NCBI GenBank assembly: GCA_030323885.1
Contig: CM059189.1
Location: 48,243,015-48,307,014, forward strand
Length of the DNA stretch: 64,000 bases
Source of the DNA: Branchipolynoe longqiensis
Taxonomy: Eukaryota; Annelida; Polychaeta; Phyllodocida; Polynoidae
Direction: 5' to 3'
In this document: piece after piece, positions 42,847-54,200 of the stretch
How positions within the stretch are numbered: the first letter of the stretch is position 1
Layout: the number at the start of each line of letters is the position of its first letter
Notes under the pieces: generated by a model
Databases searched by the model: none
The model's input: the letters and a program-made list of their open reading frames with translations, nothing else
What the model was told of the DNA's origin: nothing
Position numbers and translations under genes: made by a program

Positions 42847-43216
42847 CATGTATAGATCTATACATGCTCTCTGGTAGCACCAAAGAGCATGCATACATCT
42901 ATACACACCCTCTGGTAGCACCAAAGAACATGGATAGATCTATACACGCTCTCTGGTAGCACCAAAGAGCGTGTATAAATCTATGCACACCCTCTGGTAG
43001 CACCAAAGAGCTTGTATAGATCTATACATGCTCTCTGGTAGCACCAAAGAGCATGCATAGATCTATACACACCCTCTGGTAGCACCAAAGAGCATGGATA
43101 GATCTATACACGCTCTCTGGTAGCACCAAAGAGCATGTATAAATCTATACACACCCTCTGGTAGCACCAAAGAGCTTGTATAGATCTATGCATGCTCTTT
43201 GGTAGCACCAAAGACA
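42847..43216. repeat. 41-bp array, right part
   Basis: About nine further units in the same phase, ending where Gypsy-2 begins. Confidence 0.94.
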
Positions 43217-43457
43217 ATGCACGACAAGACGCGCGCCACTCAGCGCTTTCCTGTCAAATACAGCAAACAAGGGAATTTACTCAATCGGACAGACGAGAAC
43301 AATGAGGAATCAATTTGGGAAAAACAAGTTTATTGGAGAACATAACCTGCAGGCAGGTCGTCATATCAGGAAGTCATATCAGGAAGTCATATCAGGAAGT
43401 CTTAAACCCAGACACAAAGTCACACGCTAGATGGTGCCACCGATGCCCAGATAATTC

Positions 43458-44069
43458 CTAAGTCAACTGAAGCTTAGCAATCCTATCACCCGGCTTCACC
43501 ACCTGATAAAAAAAAAAATGTATCCATCGCCTAATATCAGAAGTCATGCCCGGCCAATAGAAACGCCAAGCCAAATGCTTCATGGAGAGAACTCGTCCAA
43601 AGTGAGTGGCTGTAGAATGCCCATGGCAAAACATCAATACATCATTGTGCAATGCAAACGGCACAATGATCTGCAGGCGACTGGGTAGCTCTGCTCCCAC
43701 TACTTTCCACCTGCAGAGCACACCCTCATGCAGTTCAAGCAGGTCCCACTGATTTACAATCTTGTGAGTCTCTGCATTCTCCACCGCCAGCTCCTCATGC
43801 AAAGGCTTTGAGCGTCCCTCCTCCAGCCACCTGATTATACGCAGTATGGAGGAGTCTTGGTGCTGCGCCAGACACACCTCGGATAATGTCCATAGTTCAT
43901 CATCATCTATCTCCACCAGACGCATTGCAGATATAGCTGTGAGCACACAATTATGCACATCGCAGTCCGTGCAGTCACTCAGCCCGCACTTGCGAAACAG
44001 AATCCTACTCAGGCTGTCTGCGTTGATATGATCGACCCCCTTCCTGTACACACTGTGCTCATTTGGCAC
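43458..44069 (-). pseudogene. Gypsy-2 integrase zinc-binding domain
   Basis: Starts with the end of RNase H (VDHINADSLSRILF) and carries the HHCC histidines: FCHGHSTATHFGRVLSMKHL and WRFYWPGMTSDI. The two cysteines expected after it are replaced (WIHFFFYQVVKPGD). The catalytic DDE core is absent. It is in frame with the RNase H piece, separated by one TAG. Confidence 0.8.
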
Positions 44070-44072
44070 ACC

Positions 44073-44606
44073 CTATTCAGATGGGGTGGCCAACCAACGC
44101 CCCATCATCCCCTCGGCCTCCTTGAAATTCAATAGCCACCGAAGAGAGTGATGATCCGTCCGGATAATAAAATCTGACCCCACCAGGAAGTGCTTCCATT
44201 TCCTGCTATACACAACAATAGCCATCAATTCCCCTTCCATCGTGCAGTAGTTCCGCTGTGCTATATTATGTTTATTACTAGCAAAAGACAGCGGGACCTC
44301 CACTCCATACTGAACCTCACTTAAAACACCGGATATCACAAACCCTGATGCATCCCTGTCAAGAATAAACTGCCCCACCGCTCTTGGATAGCGTAACACC
44401 GGGTTCTGAGTGAAGGCTCGTTTCAGGCCCAGAAATGCCTCCTCCTGAGCCTCGCCCCACACAAATTTTCTTTTCTTTGTGGTGACGACCAATTCCTGCA
44501 GGGGTTCAGCCAACTGCACAAAATCAGCAATGAAATCGCTGTAGTATGACACAAACCCGAGGAACGATCTAACCTTCTTCATGTCCTCAGTCCTGGGCCA
44601 CACCAT
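44073..44606 (-). pseudogene. Gypsy-2 RNase H
   Basis: RSFLGFVSYYSDFIADFVQL is the RT thumb. RKFVWGEAQEEAFLGLKRAF and GQFILDRDASGFVISGVLSE are the RNase H start with its first aspartate; NYCTMEGELMAIVVYSRKWK and FIIRTDHHSLRWLLNFKE follow. All expected blocks are present. Confidence 0.88.
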
Positions 44607-45363
44607 AATCGCAGAGTTTCTCCGGGTCTGCTTTAATCCCCCCTGCAGAAACGATGCAGCCTAAGTACTGCATCTCTCGTCTAAAAAGCTTACACTTAGA
44701 GGCCTTGAGCTTTAGTCCATAGGATCCCAAATGATTGAACACTGCTTGAAGCCATTCCTGGCATTCCTTAAGAGTTTGACCGAAGACAATGACATCATCT
44801 AAATATACTAGGCAGATCTTCCACTGAAGACCAGCCAGCATATCTGCCATCATCTTTTCAAACATGGCCGGTGCATTACAAACCTGATCGGCATTACGTT
44901 CCACTCAAACAAGCCTAGATGAGTGCTGAACACAATCTTAGCAATATCATCTGGATCCATCGCTACCTGATGATAGCCCGATTGCAAATCCAGTGTGCAA
45001 AAACACTCATTCCCACCCAAACTCTCGAGTGACTCATATATGTGTGGTAACTGGTAAGCATTTTTCCACATCACAGTGTTGAGTTTTTTATAGTCAATAC
45101 ATAAGTGGATGGAACATTCTTTCTTCTTGACTAAATGGACTGCTGAACTCCACGTGGGAGTCACTGCTATTAATCACCCCACTATCTAACAGCTTATGTA
45201 GCTCCATCTCCAGTGCATCATTTTTAGAATGCACGAAGCGCCGATAGGGGATCCTAAAAGCGGTGGCATCGCTTACATCAATGCTATGCTTTACCACCTC
45301 AGTCCAGCCCAACGTCTCACGAGGAACTGCAAAAACTTGAAAATTATTTTCTAAAAATCTCAC
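44587..45363 (-). pseudogene. Gypsy-2 reverse transcriptase
   Basis: In three frames: 45363-45094 (LDSGVINSSDSHVEFSSPF), 45164-44850 (CIDYKKLNTVMWKNAYQLPH, FCTLDLQSGYHQVAMDP with the motif A aspartate), 44904-44587 (APAMFEKMMADMLAG, CLVYLDDVIVFG with YLDD, GLKLKASKCKLFRREMQYLG). At least three frameshifts separate these and the RNase H. Confidence 0.88.
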
Positions 45364-46080
45364 TACCTGACAGCATTCAGACCTCGCAACCCATAGCTAA
45401 CGGTACAAGATGAGCAGGCAAGCTGCCGCTCAGGGCCTGAGGCACCTCCAGGGGTGCCAAGCACTTCTCCGTCGTACTAAAGGTAACCGTATCAGATACG
45501 TTCCCCTGCGCCGCAATGCCCACTTCCCCTCTACTACTCACAACACTAGAGGGACCAATCAACTGTGTCACCCGTGCCTGTGCAAACCGAAAATCAGGCC
45601 AGCCTGTGCACCAGTTACCCGATAACTGCGAACAGCTGACACTGCCCAACCCCAACCTCGTCCACTGAACCAACTGCGCTCGCAGCTGACCCCGTGACCT
45701 CATTGCCACGACCAGTGTCAACACCCGAATGTTTACCTATCTCGGCTGTCACGAATTCACAACAAATATCGCCAAAGTCAGTGGATTCAATAATCACCCG
45801 ATGGTCGTACCCTTCTTCAACCTAACCTTATAACGATTCGGATTAAACACAGGTACAACTGAGTCAAAGGGACTCCACACAAGCGTATTTTGACCACTCA
45901 GTCCCAGCTCATGCAATTCTGAGGCCAAAGGTTCAAATAGGCTCTGGTGGTTTCCGTCCATCCCTACCGCTGTAATCTTGACATCACAACCGGTCAACAG
46001 TCTGACTGTCGCGAAGCAGCTCACACTGCACTGTTAGGCGGTACGGCTATTGAAGATACAGGCTGCCAGCCTTGTGCAGC
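45364..46080 (-). pseudogene. Gypsy-2 protease-RT linker
   Basis: Broken frames between protease and RT. 46024-45794 (VRLLTGCDVKITAVGMDGNH, NRYKVRLKKGTTIG) resembles the linker of Gypsy polyproteins. No independent domain. Confidence 0.5.
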
Positions 46081-46695
46081 TCACAGCCGTATTACTCCAA
46101 AAGTTCTGTACCCAAAATACCATCCTCTGAAATATCGGAAACAGTAGGGGCATAATGAACAATTTTCCCCTATATCCAGAGACAGTATGGCTTCTCTGTA
46201 CTGCTTGAGTGGCGCACCAGTGATGGTGACTAGCTTCAAGCTATTATCGAAAAAAAACACCTTGTCACCATCCAACTTATCGAAGAATTTCCTTCCAACA
46301 TACTTGACTGCAGCCCCACTGTCTACTAAGAAATACCCAATAGTCCCTTTAACGCTCACTCTCACATACCACTGTTTTCCGTCCAGAGTCCAGAAAGTGG
46401 AATCCACGAACAGGCGTCTACCACAAGGGTGGGATAGGTCGCGCCACTGAAACTGTACTATGTATTTCATACAGTCGTCCAGAGGCGTGGGAGCCAAGGC
46501 AGAAATGCAGTGCGCTATCTGCCTCATGCCATCCCACAATACCGACTCCACTAGGATAATGTCACCAGGGGCTGTCACCGGCGGTCCTGCGCTAGCATCA
46601 GACTGCACACCCGCTTCCTCATTAGTTAACACCGCGGCCAGTTTGGTGGTATTTGTGCTTGCCAAATGGGTTGGGCCTAAGCCCTCATGGACCAA
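46081..46695 (-). pseudogene. Gypsy-2 aspartic protease
   Basis: WYVRVSVKGTIGYFLVDSGA gives the retropepsin active site DSGA, followed by FFDKLDGDKVFFFDNS and LKLVTITGAPLKQY. The segment before it is gag-protease linker. Confidence 0.78.
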
Positions 46696-47090
46696 TCCTA
46701 AGCATTTAAATTGGGCTTAGCCTTGCCGTCTCTGTCTTTATGGAGACGCGCTAACCTAACACGATCAACACCTGAGTTGTCCCTCCCCTCGTGATCACTT
46801 GCCACTACAGCCTCCTCAAGGGTTGTCTTTGTCCCAATGCATGGAATAGGTCAATGACCGAACGCAAAGCAACAATGCAAAGCAGCAACTCATGGCGCCG
46901 AGCATGCATATCCTTCTAAGCAACACGCCTGCGCGCAGATAACCCTGAGGGACCACATCCACCCATTGTTACCTGTGTCACAGATTTCTACTTGGCCACC
47001 ATTTCGCTGAGCCAGTCCTGTACCAGATCCTTTGTGATCGGAGGCGCATGGTGACACTCCCCCCCAGAGCCACCCCGGAAGTTACTACCC

Positions 47091-48710
47091 TCACGGTAGT
47101 CCCCCCAGTCGAACCCCGGAAGTTATTACCCTCAAGGTAGACCCCCCAGAACCACTCTGGAAGTTGCCACCACCGCCATCACGTCTAGGCCCCTGCGGGG
47201 AATTAAAAGCTGCCACCTCAACCTCAAACTCACTATCCGACTCATCCGACAGTCGAATAGACTCAACCATGGTCGGTCGCCCATCACGCAGTGCCTTGGC
47301 ACAGTAGTCATCGACCACCTCAACATCTCCTCCAGACATGACTTGCCCGGACGCCAGCAGTCATAGGCAGATCACTGCTCCCCAGGATCCAGGAGTGAGC
47401 ACGCAAAGCGCTCCATCACTTTGTTTTCTACTGCGCACTCACTCAGCCCCATGTCTCCAGCACCTTCCCTGCCATCCACCTGCAACTGCTGACCGTACGC
47501 TCAATATGATCCATCCCGGAAGTTTGGACGCGCTTCTACCACTGATACCAGCGCGCCATGGGATCCACTGGACGGAATTTATTTGAGATGACGGGGAGCA
47601 ATTTCGCATTGTCCTCAACCCGTGAGGTCGCCACGCGTCCACACAGTCCTGCACCGGCCCATGCCTCAACAGAGGCAACAGCTGGATGAGAGCCACCTTC
47701 TCATCCCACATATTTGACCTCATGTCCAATGTAAAATCCCACCACCAGATATTCCAATGTTGCTTAATTCCTGGATCATCGTAACTTGCGCAGAACCAAC
47801 AATAGGATACCTCACAACATTTTCATCAAGTTCCGAAGCATCCCGGTTACACGACTCCCAGCCTGACCCACCCCCAATAGAAGTAGGCTCCCGAGTCACA
47901 TCCACTATTGCTGGATGCTCCCGGAATAACCTCAATTCTTCTACTCAGTATTGATGGCCCACCGGCAGCCCAGGCAGTGACGCAATTGGTAATGCATCCC
48001 TGTCTGAACATGTCGGGTAAGGAGTGTCATCTCTACATATATTTACATTAGGTTTCCCCACATATATGGAATCCTGAACAGCCCCACGCTGAAGATGAAC
48101 AGGAGCCACCCCCCAAGAATTATTTTCCTGATCGGGAGAGGCCACCAGCTCCCTTTGACTCTTGTATCTAAAGCTGCACTCCCTTTGGGAGGTCACTTGC
48201 AGATTCGGTAATTTATCCAAAGAAGCGTAGTGCGCACCATGCGCCAGATACTGTGATTTCAGGTTCTTCAACCGCGTGGCTTCAGTATCCCTAGCGCAGT
48301 CCTCACCAAGCCCCAAACTATGCCTAAACACTGCTTTTTTTGTGTTCATCAGCAAGAGTGACCAAAGCAGAATCTATGTTGCACCTTTCGGCCGCCAACA
48401 ATTGTTCACATCTTAGGTTCTCCTCTTGCATCTGAATACTCATCGCATTCCACATGGAAATTTCCTCAGACTGTCTGGCCCAAGCAGCTTGCTGCTCTTC
48501 GATCAAAAGACAGTTAGATTTAACTTCCTCTGCAGAAATGCACCGTACCGCATTCAGATCTTCTAAATCGCTGGAAAACGAGGCCGCATTGGAGACTCTT
48601 AATTCATCCAACCCCCTCCATTCACGCACCATGCGGTCAAACTGGACCCGCTTCCAGGCCCGCAGGCAGCAGATGCGCATCGCTTCCTGATGCTCTACCT
48701 CTGACTGCAA
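47091..48710 (-). pseudogene. Gypsy-2 gag region
   Basis: 48710-48324 encodes a glutamate, glutamine and leucine-rich, probably coiled-coil start (WKRVQFDRMVREWRGLDELR). 47729-47439 has MRSNMWDEKVALIQLLPLL and GPVQDCVDAWRP, a capsid-like pattern (W..K...L...L...A). 47339-47091 ends with SPQGPRRDGGGGNFQSGSGG, a basic, glycine-rich tail without a visible zinc knuckle. Frames shift repeatedly. Confidence 0.6.
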
Positions 48711-48849
48711 CCCTGAAAACCGTATGACCCATAGTCAAATCATACTAGGTGTCACCTCGGTAGAGCTTTCGTCATTTTTGTAGTATTTTGATCACCGTCA
48801 TGCAGTTGTTTTATGGGTGGGTTATACATATAACAGGGTGGCCCGCTGG

Positions 48850-48940
48850 CCCCTCGTGGCCCTTCTTACCATAATAATCTCTATTCTGCTGCATGTTAAT
48901 AGCAGAATCTTTTATTATTGTGGTAAGTGGCCATGAGGGC
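48850..48940. other. Long inverted repeat, about 40-bp arms
   Basis: CCCTCGTGGCCCTTCTTACC, ATAATAATCTCTATTCTGCT then an 8-base loop, then an inverted copy ending GTGGTAAGTGGCCATGAGGG. Lies between the YR fragment and Gypsy-2. Confidence 0.7.
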
Positions 48941-49204
48941 CAGCTGCTCCTTTGTATTGCTACTGTTTGGCTGTGATGATTGTGTTTTATTTGCAATCTT
49001 TATGAAAATTAACTCTTTTACCATATACATTTTGGTTTCAGGCTTTTTATTTTTCTCTCTCTCTTCTTGTTTGTTCACATTCTCTCCTACTTTTGCACCT
49101 TGGTTGCACTATAAACTACCCCAGTTTGTAGCCTTTCTGGCTGCTGGCTCTCAGCCCTGCTCCCAAGTATTTGGGAGCAGGTCAGTTACTTTTGTAGTGT
49201 CATT

Positions 49205-49850
49205 TAATGGCTGGTTGTAGAACCTTTGGAATCTCCCTTCCCCTTACCACCCTGCTGACTGCAGGATGGTGGCCAGTGGGACTTGTTTCCTCACCGCCGT
49301 ACTTGTTGTGGCATGTCTGCAGGTATATGATGTGTATTGTGTCATATCCACCCCTGCCTCACCAGTGTCGTTTTGACATATCTAGTCAGCATGTCTTGTG
49401 ATGCATGCACGTGTGGTTTCCTTGTTGTCACGAAAACTGCTGGTTCTGCCTCCTCGAGGTTGTGGCGTGCCAGGTACGCTACTGGGTGCCTGTAAAGGCA
49501 AAGTTCCTGCACCCCGTACTCTTTAAACCTGAGTATGAGAGTATTTTTCACCGGGTCGTTCGACTTCATCTTTTCTGAGTATTTGATGGTGCACCAGTCC
49601 CTCTCCCATGTGAAATCTCGCCTGTGTATCAGTCCCAGTGCATGCAGTCGCTGCCCAGTGGCTAACAGGAACAGGCACGCTGTTCTTTTGTTCAGTCTGT
49701 CCAAGTCTAGGGACTGTATGGGGCCCCATGTCTGCAAGTGTGCCAGCAACAGTCTGGGGTCCCACATATTGGAGTACTTAGGTATACCTGGCTTCAGGTT
49801 TCCTATTCCCCTCAGCAGCCTAGTGACCAGCAGCCTAGTGACCTAGCTGT
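49205..49850 (-). pseudogene. Tyrosine recombinase fragment (DIRS-like)
   Basis: 49767-49342 encodes LFLLATGQRLHALGL (first catalytic arginine), LILRFKEYGVQELCLYRHPV and SQDMLTRYVKTTLVRQGW. After a frame change come YTCRHATTSTAVRKQVPLAT and ILQSAGWSRGR, the second arginine block with Tyr in place of the usual His. A further shift near 49235 is needed to reach FQRFYNQP with the nucleophile tyrosine. The N-terminal part is replaced by the 40-bp array. Confidence 0.75.
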
Positions 49851-51030
49851 GACCCCCCCACACACACCTATCCCTATGTACACTAGCTGTGACCTGCCCC
49901 CCCACACACACACCTACCGCTATGTACACTAGCTGTGAGCTGCCCCCCACACACACACCTACTGCTATGTACAGTAGCTGTGACTGCCCCCCCACACACA
50001 CCTACCGTTATGTACACTAGCTGTAACCCACCCCCCCAAACACACACATACCGCTATGTACACCTAGCTATGTGCTGTGACCCCCCACCACTACACTACC
50101 CACTACACACACCTACCGCGTACACTAGCTGTGACCCCCACCACACACACTACCGCTATGTACACTAGCTGTGACCCCCCCCCTACACACACCTATGATA
50201 TGTACGTGACCCCCCCCACACACAACCTTACGCTATGTACACTAGCTGTGATCCCCCACACACACCACACACCGCTATGTTACCACCCCCCCCCTACAAG
50301 ACCTATCACTAGGTCACTAGCTGTGACCCCCCCACCACACACCTATCGCTATGTTACACTAGCTGTGACCCCCCCACACACACACCACCTATCATTGTAC
50401 ACTAGCTGTGACCCTCCCAACACACAACACTACCGCTATGTTACACTAGTGTGAAACCCGCCCCACGCGCACACCTATCGCTATGTACACTAGCTGTGAC
50501 CCTGCCACACACACACACCTACCGTTATGTACACTAGCTGTGGCCCCCCCACACACACCTACCGCTATGTACACTAGATGTGACCCACCCCCACACAAAC
50601 ACACATATCACTATGTACACTAGCTCTGACCCTCCCACACACACACACCTACCACTATGTACACTAGCTGTGACCCACCCCCCACACAAACACACCAACC
50701 GCTATGTACACTAGCTGTGACCTGCACCCCCCACACACACACCTATCACTATGTACACTAGCTGTGACCCCCCCCCACACACATTATCGCTAGGTACACT
50801 AGCTGTGACCTCCCCACACACACATACCTACCGCTATGTACACTAGATGTGACCTCCCCCCACACACACACCTACCGCTATGTACACTAGCTGTGGACCC
50901 CCCCACACACACACCTATCGCTATGTACACTAGCTGTGACCCCCCACACACACCTACCACTATGTACACTAGCTGGGACCCCCCACACACACCTACCACT
51001 ATGTACACTAGCTGTGACCCACCCCTATCA
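49851..51030. repeat. 40-bp array, about 30 copies
   Basis: Unit CTATGTACACTAGCTGTGAC, CCCCCCACACACACCTACCG. Units between 50080 and 50460 show many small indels (for example GCTATGTTACACTAG). Confidence 0.94.
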
Positions 51031-51189
51031 CCCAATAGGAGAACAGCGCTTCTAGACCCCATGGCAACGAGTAGTCTGCCCACCACCAGTGGCTGCCTGG
51101 CCACCACCAACACTGCTCTGGCTGCTCCCCACAGCCTGATTGTATTGACCCCCTACTGGATTGGGTTGACCCCTACTCAGGTAGAAGGG

Positions 51190-51785
51190 CCAGGGGCCAT
51201 ATGCATGAAGCGGTGTTAGCATTGTGTGGTGTTAATGGGTAACACCGGGTAGCTAACACCGCCATTGCGAACTATGTCACTGTGTATGGATGGGCGCCTA
51301 AACCGTTAGCGTTAGCTAAATGTGCAGTTATTTATAGATTTGGGGTATCCCTCTGAGCCTATTCCCAGTGATCACCGCTATTTGACAATATCGCCGCCGA
51401 TTCGGCGACAGCGGCATTAATATCGGTTCTATGTGGGGGTTTAATTTGACCAAATTTCACTTTTTGAGCATGTAATTCTGTTAAATATGACAGCTTTGAA
51501 TAGATTTGGCCATAATATATCGGCGCCGATGCGGCGGCGCCGATTTGTTTTGTTTACATTTGTCGATTTGACAATATTAATATTGCCGCCAATGTAACAG
51601 AGGCATTAATATCGGTTCGATTTTGGGGTTAATTTGATAAAATTTCACTTTTAGAGTATGTAATTCTATTAAATATGATAGCATTGAATAGATTTGGGCC
51701 TACTCGGTACCTAACACCGCCCGTAAACCTTTAATGGAGTGGTGTTAGTGGCTCACTAACACCACTCCATGCATACGGCCCCTGG
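51190..51785. mobile_element. MITE-5, CCAGGGGCC termini
   Basis: CCAGGGGCCATATGCATGAA at the left and the inverted CTCCATGCATACGGCCCCTG at the right; the TIR runs about 30 bp. The interior has two related halves (TTTGACAATATCGCCGCCGA and TTTGACAATATTAATATTGC, each followed by GCATTAATATCGGTTC). No ORF; no clear target duplication. Confidence 0.75.
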
Positions 51786-52053
51786 TCCTGAGTGCCACTA
51801 CACTCAACCTGCTAGCATTCACTATGTCATCCCCATGAACTCAGTATATAACCCAACCAATACATATATATACATATACATACTTATCTGAATTCGAATC
51901 AACTGGCTAGGCATACGAATAATACCTTACATAATAGCACACACCCCCTGCCGTATATCGGAATATTTTACAAGGTGTATATGATAAATATCATATATAT
52001 ATCATATACATATTATATATACATCATATATATATATATACATCATATATGTT
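51786..52053. repeat. AT-rich with (ATAT)/(CATATA)n
   Basis: Mostly TATATACATATA and ATCATATATATA runs. Confidence 0.8.
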
Positions 52054-52218
52054 CAGTAAAATCTCTCTATACCGACCCTTCCACAGATCGACCACTCGCT
52101 TCATTTGGATCCCAACAATACCATTGTAAGAATATTTTAACTCTCTAATCCGACCACCACCTTAAATGGACCACTTAAAGTCGGACCCATGGTCGGTCGA
52201 TTTAGAGAGGTTTTACTG
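52054..52218. mobile_element. pogo/Tigger-like MITE
   Basis: CAGTAAAATCTCTCTATACC at the left and the inverted GATTTAGAGAGGTTTTACTG at the right, in the CAGTAxAACCTCTxTAAxxCG style of Tigger and pogo termini. The right flank is TA; the left flank TT would be a mutated TA. 165 bp, noncoding. Confidence 0.7.
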
Positions 52219-52586
52219 TATATCATATATATCACGTATATGTGATGTATAACGAATTATGTGAGTATAAAGATACGTAAGGGGATTATTATCATTATTG
52301 TTATACTCCATAAGAGCCAACACTGTACCGGTGGTGCCACCTGCGGCCTCCTCGCCTCCACCGGATGTAGACCAGTGTCAGTCGCACCGGAGGATATATC
52401 ATATATATATATATATGTATAATTGTGAATATAATTTATGTAGGTATCTGTTTACTGTTTTCACACTCTGGTAACTACGGGTGTTAGCGTTGTTAACTAT
52501 AACTCACTTCTCACCTCGTCACGTGACACAACACGTGGCTGCAATGATCGCAATGTAGGTGCCCTGATATGTTGTGTGTCGTGCAG
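52219..52586. other. Upstream intron sequence of the GPCR gene
   Basis: AT-rich with a (TA)n run near 52400, ending in the acceptor GTCGTGCAG (AG at 52585-52586). The exon with the N-terminus and TM1 is not found in the window. Confidence 0.5.
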
Positions 52587-52806
52587 GCATGTCTGAGATT
52601 GAAGGCACGGTGTACGTGGGTCTGGCGGTGCTCGCCGTGTCGGACATGATGTTCTGCGCGTGCACCCTGCCGCACGCCTGGGTGCAGCGTCACTTCTACT
52701 ATGAGACGGCATCGTTCAGCCTCTTCTACACGGTGTACAGCGAGGCCATCATCAACGTGTTCGTCATGTGCAGCGCCTGGTTCACGGTCACCATGGCCAT
52801 GAGCAG
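52587..52806 (+). CDS. Peptide GPCR, exon with TM2-TM3
   Basis: An internal exon of a rhodopsin-family G-protein-coupled receptor, most like the FMRFamide-receptor-like group of invertebrate peptide receptors. The acceptor is CAG at 52584-52586 and the exon opens within a codon (GC, then ATG at 52589). The donor GTAGGT is at 52807. It encodes TM2 (TVYVGLAVLAVSDMMFCACT with the conserved aspartate), the first extracellular loop and TM3 (INVFVMCSAWFTVTMAM), and ends two bases into the arginine codon of the DRY position. ATG 52589 should not be the start, because TM1 would be missing. The motif is SRY, not D/ERY, and the usual cysteine at the top of TM3 is absent. Confidence 0.88.
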
Positions 52807-53368
52807 GTAGGTGTCGTTAAAGCAGGATTGCCGTTTTTTTCCGGATAAAACATGTTTCTTCCGTGACTGGGAAAAAATCGGATTAAACCTGATTTTTTTT
52901 TTTAGTTTAATCCGTTTTTTCCCCACCATGTTTTTTTTCCATTTTTTTCTGATTTCGTCCCTTAGTGTTTTTGTTACCCTATTCTACACTAGTTAAATCC
53001 ATTAATTCATAGCCTACTACATACAAATGAACTGAATATAGAACTATTAGGAATAGTTTATTCAACACATAAAACTACATGCTATAAACCTTGAGCGCGC
53101 ACCATAATGATGAGTTAATCACACTACGAAGTCGCCATTAGTAAATCACACTATAAAGTCGCCATGAGTGTGCTGCACTCATGGCGACTTCCCTCTGCCT
53201 TGAAGTTGCACACTGCAGAAGAACCATTTTTAATTACCAGTATATATAATGACTTTAGCAGTTTTTCTGCTTTGAGTGGACAAAACCTGTTTTTTCCTCG
53301 GCGGTTTTTTCCACGTTTTTCTCCATTTTTTCCACCTAGTGAGAGAAAAAAACCAGTCCAGCCCTGGA

Positions 53369-53580
53369 TTAAAGCTGCTAGTCCGATGGTTTTGAGGTAG
53401 TTTTCTTTCTCATTTTCTTGGATAAATATATTAAGTTTGATCGCTATAATCTACCTTACCTTTTAGTTTGAAGTAACATTACAAACTTTGGAGATATTTG
53501 AAATGTAAATATGCTGCATTAATTGTTTGTATACTCGTCAAAACTCGGACGGCCATAGGATTCAGCAGTAACAGGTTTTA
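53369..53580. mobile_element. MITE-R2 copy 6, truncated
   Basis: Begins TTAAAGCTGCTAGTCCGATG and runs to CAGCAGTAACAGGTTTTA, where copy 7 starts. Confidence 0.8.
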
Positions 53581-53873
53581 TTAAAGTTGCATAATCCGAT
53601 GATTTTGAGTTTCTGTCATTTTCTGATATAAATATATTAGGTTGATCATTATAATCTACCTTACTTTAGTTCGAGGTAACTTTTACTTTAAATGGATAAG
53701 TTTTGAGATATTTGAAGTGCAGACATACAAAATTAATTTTGACAACCACGCAAAAACTCTAACAGCATAGGCTTCTGCACTAACAGGTTCTATTAAATTG
53801 ACTCAGTATTCCCTTCAATGTGGTGAAAATGCTTAATAAATGCACCAGTATCTAAGTTAGGTTATGCGGATAT
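53581..53873. mobile_element. MITE-R2 copy 7, right-truncated
   Basis: Begins TTAAAGTTGCATAATCCGAT and ends at CACCAGTATCTAAGTTAGG. Confidence 0.8.
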
Positions 53874-53885
53874 TGCAGTACCTCT

Positions 53886-54200
53886 TGTAATGTATGTAAT
53901 GTATGTCCGCATAACTAATTAGCCCACGGTCGCCGGTATTACGCGCATCCCGATATGGTCACCAGGCTGATATCGAAACCTAATAAACACTCGTTAACCA
54001 GACTCCAACGTGTCCACATCATTACATGGTGTTAGATGTAAGCCGCCTAACAACGCAACATGGCGTTATCGGGGCTGAAGCCGCCAGCACCATTAAACTT
54101 GTAGGAGAACATAGCCATGAGCTGGGAAAACTGGCTAAGCGCATATCAAATATATGCAACAGCCGCAGTCTGAGGCTTCCTCTGTCCGAATCGGCTCACA
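53886..54200 (+). pseudogene. LTR and gag start of a Gypsy-type element
   Basis: An LTR-like block ends GTCCACATCATTACA (54026) and is followed at once by TGGTGTTAGATG, nearly the primer-site sequence of Gypsy-1. About 54060-54180 encodes LSGLKPPAPLNL, a stop, then ENIAMSWENWLSAYQIYATA, the gag opening pattern. The left LTR edge (TGTAATGTATG, 53886) is tentative. Nothing downstream survives. Confidence 0.6.

Larger units (their letters stand above)
43217..48715 (-). mobile_element. Gypsy-2, decayed Ty3/Gypsy element
   Basis: Minus-strand order gag, protease, RT, RNase H, integrase (zinc-binding part only). The integrase core and most of the 3' end are deleted. About 43217-43440 may be LTR remnant with CAATAAACTTG (minus strand) and three TTCCTGATATGA repeats. 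No intact LTR pair is found. Confidence 0.85.

Noticed and set aside
51900..52260. Replication origin or matrix attachment in the TA-rich stretch
   Set aside because: Only composition supports it. A pogo-like MITE and microsatellites explain the sequence.
52574..52588. A GPCR start codon at this exon
   Set aside because: TM1 would be missing and a good splice acceptor sits at 52584-52586, so this is an internal exon.
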